Numbered from the stretch's first letter, positions 9,660 to 20,269 are shown. The stretch: DNA of 64,000 bases from a bacterium (GCA_016125085.1 WGMM01000007.1:186001-250000), one strand, 5' to 3'. Made by a program: numbers and translations. Notes: generated from the letters alone by a model not told the origin.

Positions 9660-10958
9660 ATGCAGCCGACCAAAACGATCGTGAACGTAAGAACAAGCGG
9701 CTCCGGCGTCGTCAGCCGCCGTGGTTTCGTAGGCTCGCTGGCCGCCGGCTTCGGCCTGGCTGGCATGGGGTGGACGGACCTGCTGGCCGCCTCGGCCGAC
9801 GACCTCCGCAAACGCAAGATGTCCGTGATCGTCCTCTGGATGCAGGGCGGCCCCAGCCAGCTCGAAACCTTCGACCCCAAGCCTGACCACGCCAACGGCA
9901 TGGGCACGAAATCGATCGAAACCGCCGTGCCCGGCATTCGCATCGCCGAAGGCTGGGAAAAAACGGCCGCGGTCATGGACGACATCGCCCTCGTCCGCGG
10001 CATGAACAGCAAGGAAGGCAACCACCAGCGCGCCACCTATGCCCTGCACACCGGATACGTGCCCACCGGAACCGTCAAGCACCCGAGCTTCGGCTCGCTG
10101 TGCGCTGCCGAGCTGGGCGAAGAATCGTTCGACCTGCCTCAGATCGTGGCCGTCGGCGGTCAGCAGGTGGCCGGAGCAGGTGCAGGTTTCCTCGGCGTTC
10201 AGTACGAACCTTTTCTGGTCGAAGACCCGCTGCAGATGCCTTCGAACGTCGAAACGCCCGTCGGAGCAGGCCGGTTCCAGCGCAGGCTCGACCTCCTCGG
10301 CAAACTCGAAACCGCCGGGTTCGGCAAATCGGCCGGTGCCAATCGGGTGAAGGAACACAAGGCGCTCTACAAGCAGACGGCCGGGATGGTCCTTTCGCCC
10401 CGCGTGCGTGCCTTTGACCTCGAAGAAGAACCCTCCGAACTGCGCGACGCTTACGGTCGCAACCCCTTCGGCCAGGGCTGCCTGCTGGCCCGCCGGCTGG
10501 TAGAGCAGGGGGTCACGTTCGTCGAAGTCCGATCCGGCGGATGGGACATGCACCGCGACCTGAAAACCACCATGGCCCGCAACGCGGCCCAGGTGGATGC
10601 CGGCTTCGCCTCGCTGGTCGAAGACCTCAAAACCCGTGGCCTGCTCGAAAACACGCTCGTCGTCTGGATGGGCGAATTCGGCCGGACTCCGAAGGTCAAT
10701 CCGAACGGCGGCCGCGACCATTACCCCCGCGCCTTCAGCGTCGCAGCGGCGGGCGGCGGCATCAAGGGCGGCCAGGTCATCGGCTCCACATCAGCCGACG
10801 GAACCGAAGTGACCGACTCGCCGGTCTCCATCCAGGACCTGCTGCGCACGTTCTGCCAGACTCTCAAAATCGATGCCGACAAGGAGAACGTCAGCCCGCA
10901 GGGCCGGCCGCTCAAGATCGTCGACGGCGGCAAGGTCGTCACCAGCCTGCTGGCCTGA
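9660..10958 (+). CDS. DUF1501 domain protein (Tat-exported)
   Basis: 432 residues. A twin-arginine signal is visible near the N-terminus (SRRGFVGSLAAGFGLAGMG). The DUF1501 domain follows, with VIVLWMQGGPSQLETFDPKP, NQVFG-type QLP segments and VVWMGEFGRTPKVN. DUF1501 belongs to the alkaline-phosphatase/sulfatase-like fold; the WMGEFGRTP region is its most conserved part. It follows the DUF1549/DUF1553 gene at 72 bp and is probably cotranscribed. A strong intrinsic terminator follows 50 bp after the stop. Periplasmic location is expected; the substrate is unknown. Confidence 0.92.
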   Translation: MQPTKTIVNVRTSGSGVVSRRGFVGSLAAGFGLAGMGWTDLLAASADDLRKRKMSVIVLWMQGGPSQLETFDPKPDHANGMGTKSIETAVPGIRIAEGWEKTAAVMDDIALVRGMNSKEGNHQRATYALHTGYVPTGTVKHPSFGSLCAAELGEESFDLPQIVAVGGQQVAGAGAGFLGVQYEPFLVEDPLQMPSNVETPVGAGRFQRRLDLLGKLETAGFGKSAGANRVKEHKALYKQTAGMVLSPRVRAFDLEEEPSELRDAYGRNPFGQGCLLARRLVEQGVTFVEVRSGGWDMHRDLKTTMARNAAQVDAGFASLVEDLKTRGLLENTLVVWMGEFGRTPKVNPNGGRDHYPRAFSVAAAGGGIKGGQVIGSTSADGTEVTDSPVSIQDLLRTFCQTLKIDADKENVSPQGRPLKIVDGGKVVTSLLA

Positions 10959-11007
10959 TCGATCGTCGCAATTCATTTACTGACCGGGCACTGGCCATTC
11001 CCGGCCT

Positions 11008-11036
11008 GGCGGAGGGCAACCTCCGCCGATTTTTTT
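11008..11036 (+). terminator. Intrinsic terminator after the DUF1501 gene
   Basis: A perfect 8-bp GC-rich stem (GGCGGAGG at 11008-11015 paired with CCTCCGCC at 11020-11027) closes a GCAA tetraloop and is followed by seven T residues (11030-11036). This is a textbook Rho-independent terminator for the upstream plus-strand pair. Confidence 0.92.
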
Positions 11037-11090
11037 GTCAGCACGTTGTTTCGCCGTACATCGACAGGGCGAACCGCAATCGTAAGAAAT

Positions 11091-11522
11091 TCACTTCCTG
11101 ACGAACGCTGCGCCGGCGATGGCCACTGCAAACCCGGCGATCGCGCCGATCACCAGGAACTTCGGCAGTTCGTCATTCCGCTCATATTGGGTGACGTACA
11201 ATTTCGAATCGAAAAGATAGACATCCATCGCCCAGAATGAGATCGCGATGGCCTGACTCACCAGGATCGACAGCAAAATCCATTTCGGAATTGCCCATCC
11301 ATTTCGAACAGCTTCGGAATCCTGGCGAGTTGGAAGTCTATCATTGGCAACCAACCAGCGGGTCAAATACAAAAAGGCGAGATAGAAAGCGAAAAGTACG
11401 ATGAAAACCGCAATGTCGAACGGTCCGCTCGCGAGCGCAGGAGCCGCGAATACCCAGAAAAGCACCGAGGCGACGCAGAACGCTCCGATTTGCCTGAGTG
11501 AATCGCGAGTGTCCGGTACCAT
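11091..11522 (-). CDS. Small integral membrane protein, unknown
   Basis: 143 residues with about four hydrophobic segments (near residues 10-32, 36-53, 79-98 and 121-140). No family is recognised. The segment between helices 2 and 3 is charged (RWLVANDRLPTRQDSEAVRNGW) and probably cytoplasmic. It sits 75 bp downstream of an aldo/keto reductase gene on the same strand and convergent to the DUF1501 terminator. Membrane topology is the only functional inference possible. Confidence 0.65.
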   Translation of the reverse strand: MVPDTRDSLRQIGAFCVASVLFWVFAAPALASGPFDIAVFIVLFAFYLAFLYLTRWLVANDRLPTRQDSEAVRNGWAIPKWILLSILVSQAIAISFWAMDVYLFDSKLYVTQYERNDELPKFLVIGAIAGFAVAIAGAAFVRK

Positions 11523-11597
11523 TTTTCGCTCATCGGAATGACGTGACCGAAGCGTTTCGCGTTTCGCGTTTCGCAGGTCAGTCTCATATCCTTCAAT

Positions 11598-12644
<1,047 letters not shown>

Positions 12645-12670
12645 TCAGGGTTGCGCCGGTATCTCAGGCC

Positions 12671-14167
12671 TTACGCGAAAAACTTGGTGATCGCCTCCGC
12701 CTGCACCAGCTCGCGCGGCTGGTTCAGGTGGTTGTAGACGATCGTGTTCGGCTCGATGCCGAAGGCGTGGTAGATCGTGGCCAGGAGCTGGCCCGGGTGG
12801 ACCGGGTCTTCCAGCGGGGCCGAAGCCGTCTTGTCGCTCTTGCCGTGCACGTAGCCACGCTTGGTGCCCGCGCCGGCCATGACGGCCGTGTAGCAATAGG
12901 GCCAGTGGTCGCGGCCATCGGCCGAATTGCCGTTGCCGGAGGTGGAAACACCCTTCTGCGGGCTGCGGCCGAATTCGCCCACGGCGATCACCAGGGTGTC
13001 TTCCAGCATGCCGCGCTTGTCCATGTCCTCGATCAGGGCCGACAGACCTTGATCCAGCATCGGGCCCGACTGATTCTTCATCCGCTCGGAAAGGCCGACG
13101 TGATGGTCCCACGAGTGGTTGTCCGAATTGGCCACCTTGGGCCAGATCACTTCGACCACGCGGGTTCCAGCCTCGACCAGCCTTCGGGCCAGCAGGGCCG
13201 ACTGCCCGAACGTGTTGCGGCCGTAGCGGTCGCGCACTTCGTCCGGCTCGGCGGAAAGGTCGAAGGCTTCTCGCGCCTTGCCCGAAATGACCAGGTTCAG
13301 AGCCTTGTCGTAATAGGTGTCGAGGTTGTATTCCTCAACGGCTTTTTCGATCTCGGGCATGCCGGCGTCGATGGCCGTCCGAAGGCGTGCCCGGCGCTCC
13401 AGGCGGGCGGCGAACACGTCGCCCGGCAGCTTCAGGTCGTCCACCTTCACGCGCGACATCTTGTTCATGTCCATGTCGTCGCCTTCAGGGAAGAGCGTGT
13501 AGGGGTCATACGCCCGGCCCAGGAAGCCCGCCGTGCCGCCCTTGCCGACCACGTTCGACTCCTGCAGCGGCCGAGGCAGCATCACGAACGGCAGCATCGG
13601 CTCCGTCGGCGGCCGCAGACGGATGATCTGGCTGCCGAAATTGGGGAAGTCCTTCGGCGTCGGTGGTTCGAGCTGGCCGGAGGGGCTGACCTTATCGGTC
13701 GTCCAGCCCGTCATCATCTGATAGATCGCGGCCGTGTGGTTGAACAGGCCGTTGGGCGTGTACGACATGGACCGGATCATCGTGAACTTGTCGTTGATCT
13801 GGGCCAGCCGGGGCAGGATCTCGGTGAACTTCACGCCCGGAATCTTCGTATCGATCGGCTTGAACACCGACCGCACGTTATCCGGCACGCCTTCCTTCGG
13901 GTCCCACAGGTCGATGTGCGACGGGCCGCCCTGAAGATAGACCAGCACGATCGACTTCGCCTTGCCCCAGCCAGGGCCGCCGCCATGCGCGGCATCGGCC
14001 GGCTTGCCTTTGGCGGAATTGTCGGCCGCGCGGGCCTGAAGCTGAAGCATCTGGCCAAGATTGAGCCCGAACAGGCCTGAGGCACCGACACGCACGATAT
14101 CGCGGCGCGTCACGCCCAGCTGGCTGTCGCAAAGATCCTTACCGATTCGACCGGGTACGAAAAGCAT
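12671..14167 (-). CDS. DUF1501 domain protein, without a DUF1549 partner
   Basis: 498 residues. The start at 14167 ([18 protein letters not shown]) follows an AGGAG site; an upstream in-frame extension lacks coding character. A Tat-like signal ([19 protein letters not shown]) is followed by DUF1501 with [32 protein letters not shown] and [11 protein letters not shown]. It ends with a canonical region [18 protein letters not shown]. Unlike the 9660-10958 protein it has no DUF1549/DUF1553 gene beside it, although such partners may lie elsewhere. The domain belongs to the phosphatase/sulfatase-like superfamily; the substrate is unknown. Confidence 0.9.
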   Translation of the reverse strand: MLFVPGRIGKDLCDSQLGVTRRDIVRVGASGLFGLNLGQMLQLQARAADNSAKGKPADAAHGGGPGWGKAKSIVLVYLQGGPSHIDLWDPKEGVPDNVRSVFKPIDTKIPGVKFTEILPRLAQINDKFTMIRSMSYTPNGLFNHTAAIYQMMTGWTTDKVSPSGQLEPPTPKDFPNFGSQIIRLRPPTEPMLPFVMLPRPLQESNVVGKGGTAGFLGRAYDPYTLFPEGDDMDMNKMSRVKVDDLKLPGDVFAARLERRARLRTAIDAGMPEIEKAVEEYNLDTYYDKALNLVISGKAREAFDLSAEPDEVRDRYGRNTFGQSALLARRLVEAGTRVVEVIWPKVANSDNHSWDHHVGLSERMKNQSGPMLDQGLSALIEDMDKRGMLEDTLVIAVGEFGRSPQKGVSTSGNGNSADGRDHWPYCYTAVMAGAGTKRGYVHGKSDKTASAPLEDPVHPGQLLATIYHAFGIEPNTIVYNHLNQPRELVQAEAITKFFA

Positions 14168-14347
14168 CGTGAGGGCTCCTGAGCCAGGACCAGCGTTCCA
14201 GCGGAGAGAGATCGGAAGTTTCTGCAGGCGGAACAGGATAGGTACGGAAGGCGATAATAAGTTTAACCCGCATTCCGGAGTCGGTAAAGCGAAATCCGGG
14301 AGAAGTCGCAATCGTTCGGACGAATATGCTCGTCCGACGCAACCCCT

Positions 14348-14384
14348 GAAACGGTCGCCGGTAAAGCACTCCGGCGACCGTTTC
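14348..14384. repeat. Perfect 14-bp inverted repeat (hairpin)
   Basis: GAAACGGTCGCCGG at 14348-14361 is perfectly complementary to 14371-14384, with a 9-nt spacer. It sits 6 bases beyond the stop of the last DGPF gene on the minus strand. Neither side has a T tract, so it is not a classical intrinsic terminator. A 3'-end stabilising hairpin or a bidirectional stop is possible. Confidence 0.75.
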
Positions 14385-14390
14385 GGCCGG

Positions 14391-14816
14391 TCACTTCAAT
14401 CGGTTCCTCAGGGCTTCTTCTTGCGACTGGATTTCGGGAGTCAAGGCTTCGCCGAAGTCTTCGAATTCCATGAAGGGGCGGATTTCGATGTCCGACTCGT
14501 CCGGCATCGGGTTCGGGCATTTTTTGACCCACTCGACGGCTTCTTCCATCGAGGCGACGTTCCAGATCCAATATCCGGCGACAAGCTCGCGGGTTTCGGC
14601 GAACGGGCCGTCGGTCACGATGCGATCCTTACCGGAAAACCGCACCCTGACACCGAATTTGCTCGGCTTCAGCCCGTCGCCGGACTGCATGATGCCGGCG
14701 GCGACAAGTTCCTCGTTGTATTTGCCCATCTCGATGAGCAGTTTTTCCATATCCTCGCTGGGCATCATTCCGGCTTCGGATGAAGGCGACGCTTTGACGA
14801 TGACCATAACTCTCAT
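14391..14816 (-). CDS. DGPF domain (YCII-related) protein
   Basis: 141 residues. The start at 14816 ([16 protein letters not shown]) follows a GGAG site; the longer frame has no support. The YCII-related fold carries the diagnostic DGPFAE motif at residues 69-74, followed by [19 protein letters not shown] and a C-terminal [12 protein letters not shown] strand. It is the last gene of a compact minus-strand cluster (25 bp after a second DGPF gene) that also encodes DUF1579 and VOC proteins and an ECF42-type sigma factor. DGPF genes are known neighbours and probable targets of ECF42 sigma factors; their biochemical function is not established. Confidence 0.9.
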   Translation of the reverse strand: MRVMVIVKASPSSEAGMMPSEDMEKLLIEMGKYNEELVAAGIMQSGDGLKPSKFGVRVRFSGKDRIVTDGPFAETRELVAGYWIWNVASMEEAVEWVKKCPNPMPDESDIEIRPFMEFEDFGEALTPEIQSQEEALRNRLK

Positions 14817-14841
14817 GATTTTCGGATCTCCGGTTCGGGGT

Positions 14842-15240
14842 TCAGGAACGCAAATCGGCTCCGGCTTCGGCCGGTTCGTTCCGCGAGGGTTCAGGGATGT
14901 CATCCAGCACGTAAATCGGTCGAATTTCCACCGTGCCCCATTTCGAGGGCGGCAGTTTCGAAGCCACGGCGATCGCTTCGTCCAGGTTGGGCACGTCGAT
15001 CAGGTAGTATCCACCGAGCTGTTCGACGGTTTCGGCGAATGGGCCGTCGGTCACGAGCTTGCGGCCTTCGCGGATCCGAACGCTCGTGGCCGTCGACACA
15101 GGATGGAGCGGGCTAGCGCCCAGAAATTGCCCTTTGGCCGCCAGATCATGGCACACGGCGGTCGATTCGACCATGCAGGCCTGACGCTCGTCCTCGTCGA
15201 TCGCCGTTTCGGTGCCGTAGATCAACAGCATGTATTTCAT
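14842..15240 (-). CDS. DGPF domain (YCII-related) protein
   Basis: 132 residues, a full-length YCII/DGPF protein beginning MKYMLLIYGTE, as typical for the family. DGPFAE lies at residues 65-70, followed by GGYYLIDVPNLDEAIAVASK and VEIRPIYVLDD. It is about the same length as its neighbour downstream but clearly diverged, so the two are old paralogues. It is 46 bp downstream of the DUF1579 gene. It is expected to belong to the ECF42 regulon with its neighbours. Confidence 0.93.
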   Translation of the reverse strand: MKYMLLIYGTETAIDEDERQACMVESTAVCHDLAAKGQFLGASPLHPVSTATSVRIREGRKLVTDGPFAETVEQLGGYYLIDVPNLDEAIAVASKLPPSKWGTVEIRPIYVLDDIPEPSRNEPAEAGADLRS

Positions 15241-15286
15241 TTCGTCGTCCTTCTTTCGAAATCCAGGATTCGATATTCGATACCGT

Positions 15287-15769
15287 TCATTCCTTCACCC
15301 GCCGGCACGTGCTCGACATCAGCCGCTGCCACCGGCCATCGTCGTCTTTGACGTCGCCGTAGAACAGCCATTCGTCGTCGCTGACAATCTCGATCGTGTC
15401 GCAAAAGTCCGTCATGCCGGTCCCGTCGAATTTCGGACCCGTCGAGAACAGGGGCAGCTTGTTCGCCGCAGAATCGAGTTGCCCTTCGTAGGGCCACAGG
15501 TAGGCCATCATCGATGCGATGAACGTCCCGACGAAGCGGTCTTTCTTCGGGTCGAAACCGACCGTCATGATGCTCACGAATTCGTCGCCATCGGGCATAT
15601 CGCCCCGGCTTTCGGCGATCAGCCACAGCCCGCCCAGCATGCGGCACGTCATGCGGGCCGTCGATCGCTGCGGTTCCTGGCCGGGGCCCATCGAGCATTC
15701 GCTGACATTTTCCCACGTGCCGGTCAGGCGGGCCAGCCAGTTGTGCTTATCGCTCGGATGATCGAACAT
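15287..15769 (-). CDS. DUF1579 domain protein
   Basis: 160 residues, soluble, with no signal. The DUF1579 pattern is visible: LTGTWENVSECSMGPGQEP, RMLGGLWLIAESRG, TVGFDPKKDRFVGTFIASMM, then DTIEIVSDDEWLF. The family is thought to be a small beta-barrel domain that may bind a ligand; no reaction is known. An AAAGGGAA site precedes the start. It lies in the ECF42-DGPF cluster, 45 bp after the PhnB-like gene, and DUF1579 is a recurrent neighbour of DGPF genes. Confidence 0.88.
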   Translation of the reverse strand: MFDHPSDKHNWLARLTGTWENVSECSMGPGQEPQRSTARMTCRMLGGLWLIAESRGDMPDGDEFVSIMTVGFDPKKDRFVGTFIASMMAYLWPYEGQLDSAANKLPLFSTGPKFDGTGMTDFCDTIEIVSDDEWLFYGDVKDDDGRWQRLMSSTCRRVKE

Positions 15770-15814
15770 GATCGCATTTCCCTTTCTTGTCCGTCGTTTC
15801 GAAATCCCGGCGGC

Positions 15815-16291
15815 TCAACCGGCGAATGCCTGTTCGAGTGCCGCGACGTTCAGCTTTTTCATCGTCAGCATCGCATTCACGACGCGCCGGACGCGCTCGG
15901 CATCCGAGTCCCGCATCATTCGGATCAGGGCCTGCGGCACGATCTGCCAGCTCAGGCCGAAGCGATCCTTCACCCAGCCGCAAGGCCCCGGCTCGCCGCC
16001 GTCACCGAGAGAGGTCCAGAGCCGGTCGACTTCCTCCTGCGTGTCGCAATCGACCGACAGCGAGACGGCTTCGCTCAACCGATACACCGGGCCGCCGTTG
16101 AGCGCCTGAAAACCGACACCTGCCAGCGTGAATTCGACCAGCATTACGGAGCCTGGCGTGCCCATGCCGCCTTCGCTGTAGCGTGTGAGGCGATCGATCC
16201 TCGAATTTTCGAAGAGCGAAACATAGAAGTTCGCCGCCTGTTCAGCCTGGTCATCGAACCACAGGCATGGAGCGATCCGGGGTCTGGGCAT
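15815..16291 (-). CDS. VOC / PhnB-like protein (3-demethylubiquinone methyltransferase-like fold)
   Basis: 158 residues. The start at 16291 (MPRPRIAPCLWFDDQAEQ) follows an AAGGAG site. The pattern IAPCLWFDDQAEQAANFYVSLF, FQALNGGPVYRLSEAVSLSVDC, GWVKDRFGLSWQIVP is that of the PhnB-like vicinal-oxygen-chelate proteins often annotated as 3-demethylubiquinone-9 3-methyltransferase. That enzymatic label is a historical misnomer: there is no SAM-binding motif. It belongs to the ECF42-linked cluster, 52 bp downstream of a second VOC gene. Confidence 0.9.
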   Translation of the reverse strand: MPRPRIAPCLWFDDQAEQAANFYVSLFENSRIDRLTRYSEGGMGTPGSVMLVEFTLAGVGFQALNGGPVYRLSEAVSLSVDCDTQEEVDRLWTSLGDGGEPGPCGWVKDRFGLSWQIVPQALIRMMRDSDAERVRRVVNAMLTMKKLNVAALEQAFAG

Positions 16292-16343
16292 CGTCGAATC
16301 TCCTTCGAAATGCAATTCGAATCGTGAATCCGTTTCGTTCGAT

Positions 16344-16820
16344 TCAATCGCAGGGCTTCGTGAAATCGACCATGGCTTTCTGCACTTCCTCATGCGACAG
16401 GTCTTTCGTCCGAGTCGCGATCGACCAGCGATGGCCGAATGGATCCTCGACGATGCCATAGCGATCGCCCCAGAACATATCGTCCACAGGCATCACGACT
16501 TTCGCACCGGTGGCGACAGCTTGAGCGAAGACTTCGTCGACATTCGGCACATTCAGATGGATCGACACGGGCGAGGGCGTGCCAGGTTGAGGGCCGACGC
16601 TGCCGTATTCCGGGAAGGCTTCGGCCAGCATGATCATCGAATCACCGAAACTCATCGATGCATGCATCAACCGGCCATCCGGACCCGGCAACCGCATGAT
16701 TTCCTTCATTCCGAAAGCGTTAGAGTAAAAATCGATCGCCTTGTCGGCCCCGACACAGACAAGGTGGGGCGTAATCGAACGAAAACTGATGGGATCGCTC
16801 GGATTCGTGGTTTGCGACAT
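16344..16820 (-). CDS. VOC family (glyoxalase/bleomycin-resistance-like) protein
   Basis: About 158 residues. Two adjacent ATG codons (16823 and 16820) are possible starts; the second has the better distance from the GGAGAG site. The sequence ITPHLVCVGADKAIDFYSNAFG, HASMSFGDSMIMLAEAFPEYG, SIHLNVPNVDEVFAQAVATGAKVVMP and GIVEDPFGHRWSIATR is typical of the VOC superfamily (PhnB-like), with the metal-site-like His and Glu positions. The ligand is unknown. It is separated by 222 bp from the sigma gene, so a promoter for the five-gene cluster probably lies in that gap. Confidence 0.9.
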   Translation of the reverse strand: MSQTTNPSDPISFRSITPHLVCVGADKAIDFYSNAFGMKEIMRLPGPDGRLMHASMSFGDSMIMLAEAFPEYGSVGPQPGTPSPVSIHLNVPNVDEVFAQAVATGAKVVMPVDDMFWGDRYGIVEDPFGHRWSIATRTKDLSHEEVQKAMVDFTKPCD

Positions 16821-17042
16821 CATTCTCTCCGGGTCATGAAAGAGTCGATCGAGCATGAACGAGGCCCTTGTCGTTCGACACGCAGCAGCCTCGTAACACA
16901 CACTTGTCGTTCGACGATCGCCGAAATCGACAGGCCCGTCGATTCTTTTTCCGAATATTTCCGAGCCGACTTTCGCAGCCACACATATGTGAAGGAGTAC
17001 GTCGACTTTAGGGGTCGTATCGATTCTTTGTCTTGGGAACGA

Positions 17043-18287
17043 TCAGGAACCGATCGACTCGGCGATTCGCCTGGCCAGGTATTTGCGCTCAGGTTCAAGC
17101 CGTGCCAGTTCCAGCGCCTTGCGATAAGAAGCCTCCGCTTCGGCCATGCGTCCCATGCGACGCGATAAGTCGGCCCGGGCGGCATGGGCAAGGTGATACT
17201 GGGCCAGCTTGCCTTCCGTGAGCGTCACGATCGCAGGCAGGCCAGCCTCCGGGCCGTCTCGCATCGCCAGGGCGACGGCATGGTTCAAATCGATTACGGG
17301 CGAGGGAAATTGCTGACGAAGAATCTCGTACAGGGCGACGATCCTGCCCCAGTCAGTCGACTCGGCCGATTTCGCTTCGGCGTGCACCGCAGCGATGGCG
17401 GCCTGGATCGCATAAGGGCCGACTGGCCCTGCCTGAAACGCGGAACTGACCGTCCGAAGACCTTCGGCGATCGCTTCTTCGTTCCAGGCGGAACGGTCCT
17501 GAAATTCGAGCGTGACTATGCCGCCTTCGGCATCGGTTCGGGCCGTTCGGCGGGACTCATGCAGCAGCATCAGCGCCAGCAGGCCAAGAGTTTCGGAATC
17601 CGGCAAACGTTCGGCGACGAGCCGGCCCAGTCGGATGGCCTCGGCCGAAAGGTCCGCACGAACGACACTCACGCCCGATGAAGGTGAGTAGCCTTCGTTG
17701 AAGACGAGATAGATGACGGCCAGGACGGCGTCCAGCCGCTCTTCCATGGCATCGGCCTCGGGCAGTTCGAACGGAATTCCGGCATCGCGGATTTTCGCCT
17801 TGCCGCGCACAAGCCTTTGAGCCATGGCCTGTGGGCTCGTGAGAAAGGCCCGGGCGATTTCTTCGGTCGTCAGGCCGCAGACTTCACGCAGGGTCAGAGC
17901 GATCTGCACCTCTTCCGCGATCGCCGGGTGGCAGCAGGTGAAGATCAGCCGCAGACGGTCGTCCTCAATTTCGGCGGCTGCGCGGGCTCCGTTGCGTTCC
18001 TGGATCTGGTCGAGCCGTTCGAGGATCGCCGCATGCCCGGCTTTCGCGCTCTCACGCCTGCGGATCGAATCGATCGCCTTGAAACGTCCGGTCGATACGA
18101 GCCAGGCCCTGGGATTTTCGGGGATTCCGTCAGCGCTCCAGCGCTCGACAGCGGCCGCGAAGGCCTCTTGCATGGCATCTTCGGCAAGGTCGAAATCGCC
18201 GACCATGCGGACGAGTGTCGCAAAGACCCTGCGCGACTCGGCCCGATAGATCCCGTCGACAACCTGGCGTATCGAAACCAAAGGCAT
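17043..18287 (-). CDS. ECF RNA polymerase sigma factor, ECF42-type with C-terminal extension
   Basis: 414 residues, far longer than a minimal ECF sigma. Region sigma2 is at about residues 8-75 (ESRRVFATLVRMVGDFDLAEDAMQEAFAAAVERW). Region sigma4 is at about 115-165 (LTLREVCGLTTEEIARAFLTSPQAMAQRLVRGKAKIR). A ~240-residue helical, TPR-like C-terminal extension follows (DAVLAVIYLVFNEGYSPSSG; YEILRQQFPSPVIDLNHAVA; LSRRMGRMAEAEASYRKALE). This architecture is the ECF42 group, which lacks an adjacent anti-sigma gene and is linked to DGPF genes; regulation is thought to act through the extension. It starts 55 bp after thrC ends. The start codon is chosen by homology; its RBS is weak. Confidence 0.92.
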   Translation of the reverse strand: MPLVSIRQVVDGIYRAESRRVFATLVRMVGDFDLAEDAMQEAFAAAVERWSADGIPENPRAWLVSTGRFKAIDSIRRRESAKAGHAAILERLDQIQERNGARAAAEIEDDRLRLIFTCCHPAIAEEVQIALTLREVCGLTTEEIARAFLTSPQAMAQRLVRGKAKIRDAGIPFELPEADAMEERLDAVLAVIYLVFNEGYSPSSGVSVVRADLSAEAIRLGRLVAERLPDSETLGLLALMLLHESRRTARTDAEGGIVTLEFQDRSAWNEEAIAEGLRTVSSAFQAGPVGPYAIQAAIAAVHAEAKSAESTDWGRIVALYEILRQQFPSPVIDLNHAVALAMRDGPEAGLPAIVTLTEGKLAQYHLAHAARADLSRRMGRMAEAEASYRKALELARLEPERKYLARRIAESIGS

Positions 18288-18342
18288 TTTCGGCCCTGTT
18301 CCGGGGCTGCACTTCGACCCTGGCGCCGGTCGAACCGGTGCG

Positions 18343-19797
18343 TCAGCCCTCGGCCGACTCGGGCGTGGCGTAAAGACCGATGGTGCGGATGATCGATTCC
18401 AGCTCGTTAGGCACGACGACCGGCCGGTTTGCGAATCCGGCGCGCCGCACGCCACGTGACCCGAGCACCTTTTCGAACTGCTCCTGATCGGCCGAGTGAT
18501 AGGCGACGGTCACCGTCGGGTCCTTGAGCTGGTGGCCTGTGAGAATGCAGACGACCCGGTCGCCGGCGGCGATCACGCCCTGCTCACGCAGGAGTTTCGC
18601 GCCAGCCACGCTGGCGGCGCTGGCAGGCTCGCAGCCAAGGCCGCCGGCCCCGACCCGGGCCTTGGCGTCGAGAATTTCCTGATCGTTGACCTCACGCACG
18701 ACTCCGTCGCAGAAGTCCAGCGCCCGCAAGCACTTCTTGAGGTTCACGGGGCGGTTGATCTCGATCGCGCTGGCGATCGTGTCGGCCTTCAGGTGCTCGA
18801 CATCCAGGTGATGATAATAGTCGCGAATCACGTCCGGATCGGGCAGGCCATTCCGCCACGTCAGCCCATGATGGCTGACGAGCTGATCGAGCGTGTGTGC
18901 CCCGGCTGCGTTGATGATCGCCAGACGCGGCACGCGATCGATCAGGCCCAGGTGCTTCATTTCGATGAAAGCCTTGCCGAAACTGGACGAATTGCCCAGA
19001 TTGCCGCCTGGGACGACGATCCAGTCGGGCACTTCCCAGCCGTTGGCTTCGAGAATCCGATACATGATCGTCTTCTGGCCTTCCAGCCGGAACGGATTCA
19101 CCGAATTCATCAGATAAATGCCGAGCCGGTCGGCCACCTGGCGTACGCGCTCGAGGGCATCGTCGAAGTCGCCCACGATCTGGATCGTCAGCGCGCCGTG
19201 GTCCAGCGCCTGGCTCAACTTGCCGTAAGCGATCTTGCCGGAACCGATGAAAATGATGGCCTTGAAGCCGTATGTGGTGGACGAGCAGAACACTGCCAGC
19301 GAAGCCGAAGTGTTGCCCGTGGAAGCACATGCCACGCGCTTGGCACCCACCATGCGTGCATGGGTGAACGCGGCGGCCATGCCGTTGTCCTTGAAGCTGC
19401 CGGAGGGGTTCATGCCCTCATACTGAAGCTGCAGGCAGCCGGGGGAAACGCCGATGTACGACGCCACGGCATCGCTGCGCTGGAGCAGCGTCTGCCCTTC
19501 GCCGATCGTCACGACCTTGTCTTTCGACACGAACGGCAGCAGCTCGCGGAAGCGCCACACGCCTGAAAAATCGGCCGGATCGGTCCGGTTCGACCACTTG
19601 CGCTCGAACCAGCGCAGGCTGTCAGGCACCTCGGCACGGTCCCAGTCGTAGACGACGTCCAGCAAGTCACCACACTTCGGGCATTCGAAAATCGCACGGT
19701 CGATGGAAACCGTCGTGCCGCACACCGGATTGATGCACTGCTGAAACGCGACTTCCGTGCCGGTCGAACGGGTTTCGGTAAGAATGGTGACGCTCAT
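18343..19797 (-). CDS. thrC: Threonine synthase
   Basis: This enzyme converts O-phosphohomoserine to threonine with PLP. It has 484 residues; the start at 19797 ([15 protein letters not shown]) is chosen because the family begins here and the upstream extension is not conserved. An N-terminal zinc-ribbon-like cluster is visible (C21, C26, C39, C42). The PLP lysine is K136 in [11 protein letters not shown]. The phosphate-binding loop is [16 protein letters not shown], and a second Gly-rich segment [14 protein letters not shown] is near the C-terminus. It is the first gene of the minus-strand run; the ECF42 gene follows at 55 bp, which may be positional only. Confidence 0.95.
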   Translation of the reverse strand: MSVTILTETRSTGTEVAFQQCINPVCGTTVSIDRAIFECPKCGDLLDVVYDWDRAEVPDSLRWFERKWSNRTDPADFSGVWRFRELLPFVSKDKVVTIGEGQTLLQRSDAVASYIGVSPGCLQLQYEGMNPSGSFKDNGMAAAFTHARMVGAKRVACASTGNTSASLAVFCSSTTYGFKAIIFIGSGKIAYGKLSQALDHGALTIQIVGDFDDALERVRQVADRLGIYLMNSVNPFRLEGQKTIMYRILEANGWEVPDWIVVPGGNLGNSSSFGKAFIEMKHLGLIDRVPRLAIINAAGAHTLDQLVSHHGLTWRNGLPDPDVIRDYYHHLDVEHLKADTIASAIEINRPVNLKKCLRALDFCDGVVREVNDQEILDAKARVGAGGLGCEPASAASVAGAKLLREQGVIAAGDRVVCILTGHQLKDPTVTVAYHSADQEQFEKVLGSRGVRRAGFANRPVVVPNELESIIRTIGLYATPESAEG

Positions 19798-20269
19798 GAC
19801 CGTTTGTCGATTTTTTCCGTCAGTGTACGGGCCTGGCCCGGAAAGGTCGTTCATTGACGGCACCGCCCGCCATGGCGAAGCCGAAACCCTCGTTCGTCCG
19901 GGAAGACGATGTCGAACCTCTATCTTACATCGGGCATTCTCACGCACCAAGCCCGTTTCCTCATCCGCATCTCCGTCGAAGACTCCTGCGTATTCCGCAT
20001 GAACGTACCGGATGATCCTGCGAAGACCGGAATATCGGCATACCTTTCGCGAATTCGGAATTCATGAACCAGGATCGCACTTCCCTCGATCGAACATCCT
20101 GCAGAATCGATCGGGAACCGCGGAGCGAACTGAGAGAACACTCAGGAAGAAAGGAATTCAACGATCGGTCCGGTTTTGCCGATAAGGAGAATCGTGTCGG
20201 ATTTCGGATCACGTGTCGAGATTTTCCAGGCGGGGTCGAATGCCAGGTGCCGAATCGAACCTGCGACAC
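19798..20269. other. Divergent intergenic region
   Basis: About 470 bp between thrC and the lipoprotein hydrolase gene. It is rich in short CGAA/TTCG words. No RNA gene, riboswitch or ORF with coding character was recognised; promoters for both flanking genes are expected here. Confidence 0.4.

Noticed and set aside
15815..16291. Literal annotation as 3-demethylubiquinone-9 3-methyltransferase
   Set aside because: The sequence is a VOC/PhnB-like fold with no SAM-binding motif; the name is a historical misannotation for this family.
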